Shown: piece after piece, positions 26,302 to 40,200 of the stretch
How the letters are laid out: each line of letters opens with the position of its first letter
How positions within the stretch are numbered: position 1 is the stretch's first letter
Assembly (NCBI GenBank): GCA_039000515.1
Contig: JBCFYV010011135.1
Coordinates: forward strand, 14,026,376-14,090,375
Direction of reading: 5' to 3'
Length of the DNA: 64,000 nucleotides
Source of the DNA: Timema cristinae
Lineage: Eukaryota; Arthropoda; Insecta; Phasmatodea; Timematidae
Notes under the pieces: generated by a model
What the model saw: the letters and a program-made list of their open reading frames with translations, nothing else
The model's database searches: none
Told to the model about the DNA's origin: nothing
Position numbers and translations under genes: made by a program

Positions 26302-27917
26302 GGTGGTTTAACCTTATCTAAATAAGTACAAACTTAACTATATGTTTGAATGCTATAATGAACGCATTGTAACAAAACATGTTGGCATTTATTTGAGAGA
26401 TGGGTCAAATTCCTTTTTTTTATCGAATTTTAATCATTTTGCCAATAAATGTGAATTTTATTAAACAAACATAATTAATTCTTTCGCAATGGTATGATTT
26501 TCCCCCCCTTAAAATCCAATATTATCTAATTTCTATATATTTTCGATGTGCGAACGTGAGAGAGAACCAAAAGGCGTTGCAGACGTTTAAAAATCCCTCA
26601 TTATTACTGATGCACCATCGAATCCTTAAGGTTGTTTGAGATGAGTTCAGGTTCAAGACTAAAATCCTTAAAATGTTTTTTTTTCTTTTTGATTTATCAA
26701 GGGAAATTTGTTTTAGAGCTTTAATAATACTTATTGGTGATTCAGAACGAATTATATAATAGGATGAACTTGAGACAACCAGGCCCCGGACCAGTAATTT
26801 AACACTTAACTTAATGTAAAAGTTCTGTAAATTGAAAAATGATACCTGGGCACGGAAAGTGAACCTGGAACTTTTGGCTTAGTACAGCAACATGTCGCCG
26901 TTAATGTAAGAATGTTATAATGAATAAAAATATTATAACCAGTATTTTCTATATTTATATTTCCTCTTATTTTCAGGTTATAAAAAAAATCCAGCCTTTC
27001 TTTATTAAATAAAGTCATGTTTAGATAGCATCACAACAACATTTTAAGGTAACATGGGATTATGTTATAGGGTTTTATGAAAGTTATTACACCTTCTTTA
27101 AAAACACTTTATAACTAGTCAGCACTTTTACCTACATTTTGGTGATGATATTAAAAAAATATCAAACCACTTTATAAATAATGCAGACTTTCTAAATGTC
27201 TGCAATGCTTGTTAGTGCTTTCCCATGTAACACTATGCTAAGTTAAATATCAGCACCAATAACAAAATTGAAAATAAATAAGCTAATCAAGCTGTAAATA
27301 GGGGTATATCTACATTTAAAAAAAAGCTTCACACTCCTCTCTTTAAACAAATGATTAGTACCAGAACTAAGAATGTTTATTTAAGATGTGAAACTCGATT
27401 CCTATATGCTATCGATTCTTACCGTTATTGAAAGAATGATCTTAATATCACATCTAGTTATTTTGCCATTTCACTTTAGTACACGCAATTTGTAAATATA
27501 ATCGCAAATTAAACATGGACCATTTAACCCAAATATTATGGTTTTCCTATCTTTAAATTTTTAGGTTTTTATTTCAGTAGAGTATTTAAATAAATCACAT
27601 ATATTTAGTGTGAGGTTGAATGTATTAAAAAGAATTGCAATGGTTAATGTTGAGAAATAGGAATCGAAAAATCGAAGCTAAAATGTTTAAAGAATCAGAA
27701 CAGTGATATCTTTAATATTCGGCATATGTTATTGGCATAAAACAGTTTGTATAGTAGGACTAGTAATCTCTCTCTCAAAAAAAAAAAAAAAAAACAAAAA
27801 ACCACTTCTTCTCTATAATAATAGCTAGAAGTTTTCAATGTATACAAAAATATTTAAACAAACTTTTTCAACCTCTAAACTCTTTCTCCCCCTCCACAGT
27901 GAATCAATGAGGCACAT
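26302..27917. other. Intergenic / PHAX 3' flank
   Basis: AT-rich. A tRNA-like scrap (ATTGAAAAATGATACCTGG, as in the foldback at 16.6 kb) lies near 26,828. No coding frame was supported, and no obvious PHAX polyadenylation signal was found close to the stop. Confidence 0.5.
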
Positions 27918-28267
27918 TTAAAATGTGTCCATATCACATCCCAAGTCCAAGAAGTCGTCATCGTAAGAGGTCAACTCCCTTCCTCCTGCGACTGGATTTA
28001 TCACAACTGGATTTATCACGTTCACCACTTGACAATCCTGAGAATCATTATCTTGAACCGTGATCACAGTAGTCTCCCCCTCCTCGTCGTTCGTGGTGTC
28101 CGTGTCGTCTGAGATGTCGGGCACACCATCACTGCTATTGTCTTTACCGTCAGTCGCAGGCGAAGGAGGAGGGTTTCTCACTGCCGGCTCACCATCGATC
28201 TCGTCTCCCTTCTTTATCTTGTCTAGAGTTAGCTCGGCTCTAGTCTTTAAACCAGGCAGTAAGTTAT
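27918..28267 (-). CDS. PHAX: PHAX exon 6 (terminal)
   Basis: It starts after acceptor TTGTTCCAG and encodes [20 protein letters not shown] followed by a long acidic, low-complexity tail ending DLGCDMDTF and TAA. The acidic tail and length match the family. Confidence 0.93.
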
Positions 28268-31200
28268 CTGGAACAATCAAAACAAACTTCGCAAATCCCA
28301 ATGATCACCAATTTTGGTTGCAAAATAAATTTTTCCAATCATATTTTAATAAGCTTTATATAGAAATAGGTCCAATTTTTTCTTATTCAAATTTGTATCT
28401 TGGAAAAATGTGTGCGAGTAGGTGTAAGAGATAGTGGTAAAGTAACATGTTTAAATTTACATGTTTAGGAATAATCTCTTCAAGGAGAACCTCATTTAGC
28501 TTTTACAATTACAAGAACAACACAGTTCAAACTTCACACCTCTACCAATGGACTTAGGGGTTATGGCTGCCTCTTGAAGAAATATTGATAGTTATCGGCA
28601 GAGCCCTGCTTTTATAGTGAATAAAAAAGCCCAATTTCGTTTTTAACTTTCCCAAAAGCAGTGAATTACAAAAATCCTATTTTTGCGATGAAATTATCGA
28701 ATAAGACAAAAGCGTTAAAAAAGTGGTTTTTACCAAACTTTCGTGATTAAGGTACTTTTTTGGGTTAAATCTAGACTTCCAGGACAATGTTTGAAACAGG
28801 TAAACTAAGCATATTGAAGTGAAAACCAAAAATTACATTTTGTTTGGACAAAACGGTATAAAACACTAGTCTGCAAAAAATTGTGCTGTCAACTTATTAA
28901 AAAAGTAAGATTTAGCGGCAGCTGGTCCGGGAAAAGTATGTACAAGTCACAAAGAAAAATATTAGCGCGAATGCCGAAAATCGGGACATTGTTTAAAATC
29001 GCGAATATCGCGCTAAAACGCCAATTTCGTGAATCATCGCGACAATTCTGAGCATATATTTGCAATCAGGGTAACCTGAAATGTGAACATCTGAAAGAAA
29101 AAAATGCCATATCTAACATTCGCGAATTATCGCGATCTCCACAAACGCAGGTCTCTGGTTATCGGCCAATCCGACCACTAGGTTTCATTACATCGGAACT
29201 AATCAGGAAGGAGTGTGAAACGCACAACACAACTTCCTAAAAAGCGTATAACCCGAAAGAGTAGTAAGATGCGGTGCTAAATATTAACAAAATAAAATAA
29301 AAATAACTTCCTAAGAGAGGAAATAAAAACGCAAAGAAACTAGGAAAAGAACGTTATTTTTACTCAACTTTAAGTTTTCAAATTTATCAAAAGATTAGGA
29401 TTTCAAAAACATAAAAATATATTTCTTAAAGACAAAATAATTTTAGATGTATTCAAGTACTCAAATTTCAAGCTAAAGTATAAACTAAGGCTCATATTAA
29501 AACTCAATAAAGTTATGAAACTCCAAGATAATGCCAACTTCTGCGAATAGAGGGTGTCATGTGGTTGGCACAGCTGTTAAGTTTAGTTTTCTCAACAGGA
29601 ATTGCTATTTTTCATTCAAGTAGTTCCTCATTTGTCCTTACAAGAATGAGATGACCATGCTTAAGACTCATGGCTTCAGAGAAAAAATGGTATCGCCAGA
29701 GATCGAACCTGGTATCTCTGGATCTGTAGTCAGGAACTCTCGATCACTAAACCACATAGACGGTCCATGAAATTTACAGGCTTGGCAAATTTGAGCTTGT
29801 TGTATGAAGATATTTTTGTGCTGTATTGTTTGCCTGTTGAGGGTTTATTTATTATTTATTCTTCTCGCTATTTGTCTGGAAGTTGTTTGTGAATCTGCAG
29901 TTGCCATATGTTCTTTTCCTTCTATATATATTATTGTTAATTAGTTTAAAATAGGTTTTATTTTAATTTAAACAGTCTAAATGTATTTTTTTTGTGTTAA
30001 AACATAAATAATAATAATAATATTTAGCACCGTGTCTTACTACCCGTTCGGATTATACGTTTTAAGTACTAATTACGTTAATGGATTTAGGAATTGGGAA
30101 GGTTTAATTAGAGGAAGTGAACCTTCATTTGCGTGCAGGGAGAGTGGAAAACCATATAGGAAAAACCACCCCCAGTTCACCCGACCGAGATTCGAACCTC
30201 AATCTCCCCGTCCTCAGCAGTCGAGCTCAACAGGATTAGCGCGTTAGCCAACTACGCCACCGAGGCGGGTATTAAAACATAAAAAAGTTATGTATTTATT
30301 ATGATTGTTACAAAACGTACCTGCTGACAGGGTCCTTCGTAGCTCCTCGGCTTTTTGTTTCCTCAGTTGAGCGTTGGCCCTTTTCTTGGCAATATAAAAC
30401 TGTCTTGGTTCACCGAATATTGTGAATTCTGCTCTCGAGTTAGAGCACTTTGTTTCACTAGTTGAAAATAGACTCCCCCAGGAGTTCGTCGACGATCCAA
30501 TTTCTAGTCAAATTAAATATAATTAGTATATATATATATTTTAGAACCGCATAATACTACCTGTTTTGGTTACATGCCTATGTGCTAATTATCTAATGTG
30601 TTAGGGATGAGGTTGAATTTAGAGGAAGTGTACTCATATTTGTGTGGAGCATGGAAATGGAGTTAGGAAAAATCACCCTCATTAGACCCGACCGAGATCG
30701 AACTCTGATCTCCCCATCATCGGCAGTAGTCTTCTGTGAGAGCGACACCTAAGATCATACAGCAATCAGAATGGGGAGTTAGAAAATAAAGTAGTAAAAC
30801 CTTAAAAAAGGAGTAAAACTAAATTTCACAAATCAACTCAAAATATAAAAACATTTTTTCAAATTAGGATAAGGAATGGTAGTTTTTATCTAAGCCGGAT
30901 CTCAATACCAGTTGGAGTTATATGCATATGTACAAGATACACTAATAGCCCAGGGGTGGAAGGGTTGAATTTTGAGGAAGTGTACCCACACTTGTATGGA
31001 GGGAGGGTAGAAAACCATTTAGGAAAAACCACCCTAAGATTTTCAAGTAAAATTGGTTTTAGAGCTCGCTTAATGGTGGTTCATAACGAATTATAGATAA
31101 ATATTAACTCAACCAGGCCCCAAACCTGTAATTGAACACTTGAATTAATGTATGAATATTATAATAAATTGATTATAAGAAACATTTTAAACATTCATTT

Positions 31201-34200
31201 AATTTTTTATATTTTCAATTATTATTTTATATTATATTTACTCTTGGGTTAATAATTTTTTGCAGGATTCGAAGGTAGATTGAAGATTCAAATTTGTAAA
31301 TTAGGATGTAGCAATGCACTGTAAATAATATTGCTTACCATAACTAGCATACCTCCATTTCCCTCAATTTGTTTAGTCTCATTGAAAAATTTAATAGCAG
31401 CTTCTTTTCCAATAACTTCGACGACTTTTACTGAAATCAATCAAACATTCAAGTTCAAGGTATTAGTTCGCCCATCTGCCAACATTAGAAGGAAAAAATT
31501 AATAAACATTCCATCAAAAATAGGGGATGAGATGAGAAATCGACTTTTACAATTCAAAGTAAAGTTTGAATACAGTCGAACTTGGTTATAGCATCATCGA
31601 AGGGACCAAACAAATTTTGACGTTATGCAAGTGACATTTTAAGAGCGGTACCAACAAAACACTGTCAATAGCTTGTCCAGGAAAAATATTTACAATAGAA
31701 TTTTCTAATCCAAACTCACGGCATTCATCAGCCTTTTTCCGTCCATTCCACATGCTCTAATGACACTTACTTTATCTTGAAATGACAGAACTTTTCTTTG
31801 TGTCTACAACTTGCCATGATTATAAATAATGTAGGCCTACGTATAATGACTACCAAATGACTAAACAATGATTACCAAAACTAACGTTGAACTTATAAAA
31901 ACACGAAAAAAAATCCCACCTTGGCTTCGCGCGCACTAGACAGTTCCAGCCGACCCGGTGACAATGAAGAGGGTTAATCCTCTCTTCATTTTGACCCTGA
32001 AGCGCCCACAATCCCACAATAATCTCCCTGACTTGATTTACCATTCAGTCTATTATTAGACCAGCACACTCTATGACTAGTACACTCACAGCCTGCTATA
32101 AAATATACCTCTAGAAATTTGCAATTTTTTTCAGTTATTTGTTTACATAAATATATTTAAATACTATTTAAAGTAAAATATTTAAGACTTTTTGACGCTA
32201 AATCAGAGGTTTTATAACATTTATAGATGATAATTTGACCGGACTGCTAAAAAATTAGCTACGCCCGAGTTGATGGAATAGCCGAGTTCGTTATAACCAA
32301 GTTCGATTGTATTTGGAAAAAAAACAACAACACTGCAAACATGATCAACATATTCTATCCTAAGTTGAAACTTAAGTGGTTATCAAAAGAGTAAAAGATT
32401 ACAAAACTGAACATAAATGTGTATTTTAGCTTTAAATGTGTATTTTATTTTTTGCTATGCTTTTGTAGATCAGTAACAGAGTGTAATTAGTTACCATATG
32501 CAATTTTTGATTTTATTTTAATAAGCCTTGGCATCAAACCATTTCGAATTGCTTAATTTTCATGTGCCAAGATAAGATTCCATTTTATTTACATTGGTGA
32601 AATTTGTGTTGGTAACTTTTGGCTTTTTTCTTAGACTTGACATTGGATCTTCTAACGGTAAAAGGTAAAGTAATGTTCTGGTTTGTTTCTTTCTTTGATT
32701 GTAAGATTTAGGTGTTTTAGTTTAGATAAAATGTAGTCTTTCATTATGAATGCATGTTACACAAACATAATATAATAACTTACAAACATAATTTAAACAG
32801 TAAATATACCCATCTGGCACCAAGCCAAAGGAACCAAGAAATTACCTTTCATTAATATGCATTTTAAGAAGTTACGCTAAATAAAAAAATAAACAAAAAA
32901 AAGGGTTAATTAATAGAGCAGCGGTATATTAAAATTATTACTTTACGTTAGGCCTACTGCATATTAAAAGTTACTTTACATTAAGTTCATCTTAAAATAA
33001 TTAAAACTAAACAAATTTAAAAAAAGTTGCATAGAAGCAATCTTCTAGGCCAAGTCATCAAAAAGGGTAAAATAAATAATGAAAGAACACATTTTAATTA
33101 AACCAAAACACCAAAATCTTGCAATTAAAAATACAATTAAAAAAAAGAAACAAAGCAGAAGAGAAAAAGTCTTAAAGAGAAAAACAGAAACCAAGCCATT
33201 TAAATTTACCAAGGGGGTTTTTAAGAGATGAAATCCAAAACAGAAATCCACACATGCCCAAGGCTATATACTGCACTAAAAACAAATTCTCAAAAATCAT
33301 TAAAAAAAATAATTGTGCCGTTATTCAGCACATTTTGTAGTTGTCGAAGCTGACAAGTATCTTAAGCTTCTCACACTTAAAAAATATAGTCAAAATAAGC
33401 CCATAAAAACCTACTTCGATGGCTGCATGATCTAAGGCGTCACTCTTGTGTTAGACAAGACTGGCATGACAGAGAGATCGGAATTCTAATCTCGGTCAGG
33501 TGTAAGGGAGAGTTGTTTTTCCAAAATGGCTTTCCACTCTCCTTCCATGCAAATGTGAGTACACCTCTAAATTTAATCATCCCTAATTAATTAGCATTAT
33601 TAGGACGTATGTATACTGTTAAACTTTAATTGAGGTGTAGAATGCACTATATTTATGTAAAAGGAAAATATATATATATATATATATAAAAATGGTAAAA
33701 CTAAACCAAAACCGAGAACATTACCATTTAGTTAATATTTTACATGCTATTACTGTGTTATATTTCTTATGTTTATATATCTATTAGAAAAACCTCTTTT
33801 CACTTTATGAGGTAATTGTATTATATTTGGAAGAAGGTACAGGAAAGGTGGATAGAAACATATAAAAGGGACGGAAAAAATATGGCCTTTACAATGAAAA
33901 GAAGAACACAGTTTACACTGCTGCCAATGGACAAAGAGGTAATGTTGCCTCTTAAAGAAAATCGATGATCACCGCCCAATCCCTCTGATATAGGTTCTAT
34001 TCTATCGGAACTCATCAGGGAGGAGTGTGAAACATGCAATGCAACTTCTTAAAAGAGGAAACAAAAAATATTATATATTTGCATCCAATTTCTTTTTCCT
34101 GTGTTTGTCCTTTAGGTTATACCTTTTACAGTAGCCCCATGGCTTCTTTGATGCTGACTGACAGCTCACAGCTTTGAAAATTTACTAGACTAAATTATGT

Positions 34201-37200
34201 ATCTCCACGCTGACCCATATGATCTGCAAAAACATGTGCTTAGCAGCTGTCACTTCTGACAGTCAACATTTAGGTATATACCTATACTGTCAGAAGTCAG
34301 CACCAAAGAAGCCATGGGATACTGTAGATGTTCCTTTCTATGTGCCCTATCATTCTTTACAATTTTCCATTTTCTACCTTTTTTTGTTTTGGGTTCCTCT
34401 TTTAAGAAATTGTGTTGCACATTTCATTATCTCTTTGTCCAATGGCGGCAATGTAAAGTGTGAAGTGTGTTGTTCTTTTCATTGTAAAAGCCATATTTTG
34501 TTCATCCCTTTTATATGTTTCTATCCACCTTTCCTATAACCATCTTCCAAATATAATACAATTATTTTTTAGTTTTGAAATTTTTTTCTCAAATTCGACA
34601 TTTGTGATTAAAGGGTAAAATTAAGATTTAGATTCATAAAATAAATGATATGACTCTTCTATAATAACATTACTTAAAAACAATTATTTATTTAGTATCA
34701 GTTTAAGTTTTGATATTTTGAGATGGTTCCATTTTTAATTTAATCACTGTGACTTACCACCCATTCAGGATATAACTTATGTACTACTTAGCTAATGTGT
34801 TATGGACGAAAGTTTAATTGAGAGTAAGTGCACCTACATTTGAGTGGAGGGAAAGTAGAAAACCCTGAGTGAAAAACAACCCTTGTGACACTCGACAGGG
34901 ATTCAAGCCCCGATCTTAAAGTAATTATCAGTCCAGTTTACTGAGAAGTAACAATTTAGACAATTCAGCCACCAAAGCAGTCATACTGTTTGTGTTTGAC
35001 TCAAATCGAGATTAAGTGGTAATTAATCAATAAACCACTTACATACAAGGTCATCTTTGGTCTCACACAGCTTGTTGGCGATGTCCTGGGCCAGATCATT
35101 TGCATCACTGTCTACAGTTTTTTGGAGGTCCGGAAGCTCTCTCTTGTCTCCATAGGACTGTAGAACCCCATTAGACATATCAACATACATTTTTAATGTT
35201 TTTAGAATCTAGTCAGGCAAATGAGAACTGAGAAAAACTAAAAGAACAAACCCAAGCAAGCCTAATAGGCTTTCCAAACTTTGGTACGCACGCCACCGGT
35301 GGTACGTACAATTATTCCTGACGGTAAGCTGTTAGAAGCTAAACGCTAAAGCTGTAAAGATATAAAAGGCCTAATCAAATCTTTTAAATATTTTAAAACA
35401 GTGTCTAAACGAAAGGAAAACAGATGAAACAATAGTTGGAGGGGTGGCAACAATCATTAAAGCTCGGACAGCTTGTACAGTCTTGTACCGAGCACATAAA
35501 TGGAAATACACCGGCCGGTGTTAGTCTATAGTCATAATCCTGTCAGTCAGTTGTCAGTTTGATTACTGTCGTCGTTATTTGATACACTATTAGCTTGGTA
35601 GCACACCACATTACGGAATTGTTGGGGTGAACTGCCAATCAAAAAACTTGGGAGCTGCTGGTCCATGACTAAGGTTTGCCATAAAACAAACTACATATGT
35701 CATGCCAAAAAAACAACCAGGTTCGGCCAAAAGTAGGCATTCAGCGGTATAGTCAGATGCTGACTTTGTTCTTCTCTTAATAATTGTAGGCCTGCTATTA
35801 TGCACAGGTGAATTCAGGTAGCGATATTATTTTTTTTTAATAATTGTGTATTTATTGAGACAGGTTAACCCTTTGAGTGCCAACATCGCTCAGAGCGATG
35901 TGCGAAATATTTGCTAAAATTGCAGCGTCATTCAAATCAATCCCAGGTTTTCAAGCTCTCAGTTCAGTATTAAGGCAAGAGATAAGGTAGATTTTATTTC
36001 CACTGTATTCTCGTATGTTCAAGCTACTTTTATTTATCTTTGCACTTAAGAGTTTCGATATATCGAACATGAAAACTATTTGGCTAACTTTAAGAGTTTT
36101 ATCTTTGGCCTTGTTTGTAAACATGGCTACTAAGAGGAGAACTGCGATTCTGAAAGCAGTTATTCTGAATTTGTAAATAATGAAACTGAACAGGAATTAT
36201 ATCCTAATGAAAGTGAAAGATCGGAACAAGTAGAAGTGGCAGCTGACATTGATAACACGAGTGTGAATACTAATTATTCCTATAGGGTTGAAATAAATCT
36301 TGAAGATCAAGATAATCCACCACAACCTCTTCATATTCATGCAGAAGTACCAGGTTTGAAGTCCCCTCGCCTTCTAGATTCCAAGCCAATTATTTATTTT
36401 AGACTTTATTTTACCATAACCCTGCTAAAGTTGATGGTCACTGAAACAGCTGCTATGCAAAACCCAATCTTAGCGTAAAATCTAAAGTTATTTTTTTTGT
36501 AAACTTTGTTATTTACTCAGTTTTTTTATGTTCTTTTCAGTGATGTATTCTATTTCAAGCTGTTAAAATTTTCAAAGCTTAAAAATTAATGTTAAATAAG
36601 ACAGTAATTTTTCTTTTTATAATATCTTGGCTAGTGATTTTTTATTATATTTAAAAGATAAAAAAATATATGTCATGGTGTCTACTCAACTTGACCAATG
36701 AAATCCCCGACCTTTTCCCTGATTTCCCCTGATCATTTCCTAAAATTCCCGACTAAAAAAAAAGTGTATATCACATCCTTCTAACTCGCCCCCACCCCCC
36801 CCCCTCGTTTTTCTATTAATCTTTTTTATAAAATAAGTCGTAAAATTTGAATAGTTTTTTAAAATTTGTATTAAAATTGTTTACTAGGAATTAAAAATAT
36901 ATTACACAGCTACAAACAAAAAAATGACAAAATTTACTGATTTCATGATTATTATATATCAGTTTCCCGGATTTTTATTGTGATTTACCTAATTCCCGAC
37001 TTATTCCCGTTTTTTCCCGATCACTTCAAATTCCCGGCTAATTCCCGTTTTCCCTGATTTTCCCGGATGGTAGACACCCTGTATGTATAATTATATAATC
37101 GGATTGGCAAGCAAGCTTATGTAAAAATTTGAGTGCAAAACTCTCAAAGACTGATAAGTTATTAAAATTTAAACAAAAGCCTGTATTTTTCAGCTAAATA

Positions 37201-40200
37201 GCATTTGTGACAACCTTGGTCCAATGTTTTTCAACCAGTGTGTCGCAAAGGATCAGCACTTCTGCCGCAGGAGTGTGGAGAAAGCTCAAAATGGAACGAG
37301 AAAATATTTTAGGAATAAAAATAAATTTTTTAAAATCAATATTCAACATTATTTTTAAAAGTAACAAAATTGATATAATTTTAGCTATTAAGCTTTTGAA
37401 CCTAATCTTAATACTTGTTATTTTAAAGATAAAATCTCCCTTAAAAAAATTGTGGTGTGCCTCAATAAATTTAGAGTCTTGTTCAGTGTGCCGCGAGTTG
37501 AGAAAGGTTTAAAATCTTTGCCGTAAACTAAATGACACCCTGTATGTGTCTAATAGGCTATATAATGGGCTTTTTAATTTGTCAAAAACACTGATCTCCA
37601 TGGGTTTTCTATTTTTGTTTTTATTGCTGTTTTTAAATTATTTCTAAGCTTATTTCAAAAATTTCATTCCTTCCTTCCCATCACATATAGACCTACAGTT
37701 TTTCACAAATCCCTTGAATTGATTTCAGGATTTGTAAGCTATTTGTGAAACTACTAAATTAGGATTACTGGGAATTTGTAAGCTAAATATTGACATGTTG
37801 ACTAATAGTGTTTATGATATGTATGTAAATAAAACAATCTGATAAAAGAAGTATTTTGTTAAAATTTTACACAAATTCTGTCTATAATCTTATTAAAAAC
37901 AATGTGAAAATATTTTTTTTTTTGTGATTTCTGAATTTTTTTAGCGAAGTTACGGAAACTAATGTGAGTCCTTTTTTTGAAATCAGAGATAAAAGATTAT
38001 TTAAAAACTCCCTTTGGTTATTAAAAATATTAGATTATTTTCAAAATTAGTGCTATAAAATACCAGTTCTGGAGAAGGATCCTTGACTTTGGTATCCTGC
38101 CAGTGCCGCTTGTAACCTCGGGAACTGCCTCGGGACCTCATCTTGTTGGGCTTGGTTATGGCGAAAGGAAGGTTGTAAGACTCCACCCCCAGGTCCCTGT
38201 TGAACTTCTTTTTCTTCATCCCACAGCTCTCCAGCTCATCCACCAACGAGTTCTCCTGAACGTCTGCGCTCCACACATTATACTTCTGAGATGGCCGAGA
38301 GCTGCTGTTTGGCCGACTCTTTGCTTTCCCGGGCTTCTTCAGCTTGGGCCGCTTGGGGTTGCTGTCCGAGTCGCTGTTGCTGTCCGAGTCGGCCGAATTG
38401 TTCTCTTCCTCACTGTCGCTGTATTTGATGTCCTGTGTTTTGGTGGCCATTGAAGGTCTTTCGAGCGGGGTGTAAGCGACTGCACCCAAGAACTGTAAGC
38501 AATTACACATAACTTTATTATTATTAGTAGTAATAGTTCTGTAAAGAGAAGACCTTCCTTCCTACATGTTCTTATTCTTATTACAATAATAACATTTCTC
38601 TTTGGATTTAAAGTCGATATTTTCCCTTGGTGGATCAAATCAGACAGAAAATAGATTAAGTGCCATTTTCAATGGTACATTATATTCATAGATAAAATCG
38701 TTGTTTACTTGGTTTAAGAAATCAGTCTCTCAATAAATGTCAAAAATAAATAAAAAAAGTCCTACAGTATGTACTTGGTTATAAAATCAAATCAATAGAT
38801 AATAGCTACTAAACGAACAACCTTTTGATTGGTCAACATAATGAAACAGATAAACAGATCGGAAAACCTTGTAGATGGTTTGTTTGGCCTACGAAGGTTC
38901 AAAGAATGTCCTTGTCAAATTAGGTTAAAATTGGTGTACGCCTACAACAGTTATCACGAGGCAAGTATCCTGTGAGACACACAAAATTCCAAATAGTCAG
39001 GTTAAAACAGAACCTTGTTTAGCTTAGTCAATTAATATTGTTTGAAAATTTATATAAAATAGGAGTTCTAAAAGTAAATATGGAAACAAAAATTAAGTAT
39101 AGGCCTGTGACTGCATGTTGCAAAGGAATTTAGGCCTGTCCAGAGGAGATCAACAAGAGTTTTGAGGAAGTAGAACCATTTAGATAACTGGAAACTATGA
39201 TAAAAGGTAGTGATGACATTAATTAATTCGGCTCAAAAATATAATTCACAGCAGCAATATTTGAAGGCGGTTGGGTGACAGGTTAAGGATTGGATGCAGG
39301 TTGTCTCAAGATAGGATTGAATGGAGAGTTTACGTTCTGGTGGCCATGAACCTTCAAATTTATAAAGGCCAGAAAGTAGGTTATCAAATTTTAATATTGA
39401 CACTGGATTTAACATTTAACTATTTTTTTTTGTCTTTAAAAAAACACTGTGTTTTATTACTTGTTCAGGTTATATACACATGATAGTTAATAAAATGAGG
39501 TAGGTATCAGGTAGGAAATATTTGTAGAAGCAATATAGGCTAACTTTAGTTACTTTCAGTCAATGTTTGCAATAAATTATTTTTATTATTATTTAGCACC
39601 GCGTCGTTTGCAATAAAGACCTTCCGCTAGCTCTCTTATCGTAGACGAGGTTTTAACACACATCAAAATACTTTGTACATAACAAATAGTGTGATACCTC
39701 CAACAAAGCAATGTGACAAAAAAAAAAAATTCTTTGCCTGATCTCAGTCACAGAAACAAATTAAACTTAGAAAGACTTGAGCGAGAATAATGTTTGGGAG
39801 AAAAAAATAATTTGGCAAAAAGAATAAGGAATACTCTAACAGTATGTGACCGGTTTTAGTAGCTGCATGATCTCCATATCGCCACTAGCCGGTACATCAT
39901 TTCCTGCAACTCTCCTTAATTTTTTACCAGCAATTCTAGATCATCTGTGTATTTTATTGTGTTGATAACACGTCCTGTCCTGAAATTGCCACACCCCTCC
40001 AGGGTTTCCCTGACCAGTCACTCTCCATACAAGTTGAACAAACCGGGTGACAACATCATCCCTGCCTCACTTCTCTTCCTATCGGGGTGACCTGGTGGTC
40101 TAGGGGTAAGGTGTCAGACTTCTGTGCTGGCGGCCGGGGTTCAATCCTCGGTCCCGGCACAGATTTATCTGATTACCAAACCCTTCCTTCACCTCTGACA

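Noticed and set aside
34219..34539. 106-codon plus-strand frame
   Set aside because: It spans a MITE end and one arm of the foldback element; composition is hydrophobic from T-rich DNA.
38103..38453. 116-codon plus-strand frame
   Set aside because: It is the complement of PHAX exon 2, which carries the conserved protein on the other strand.
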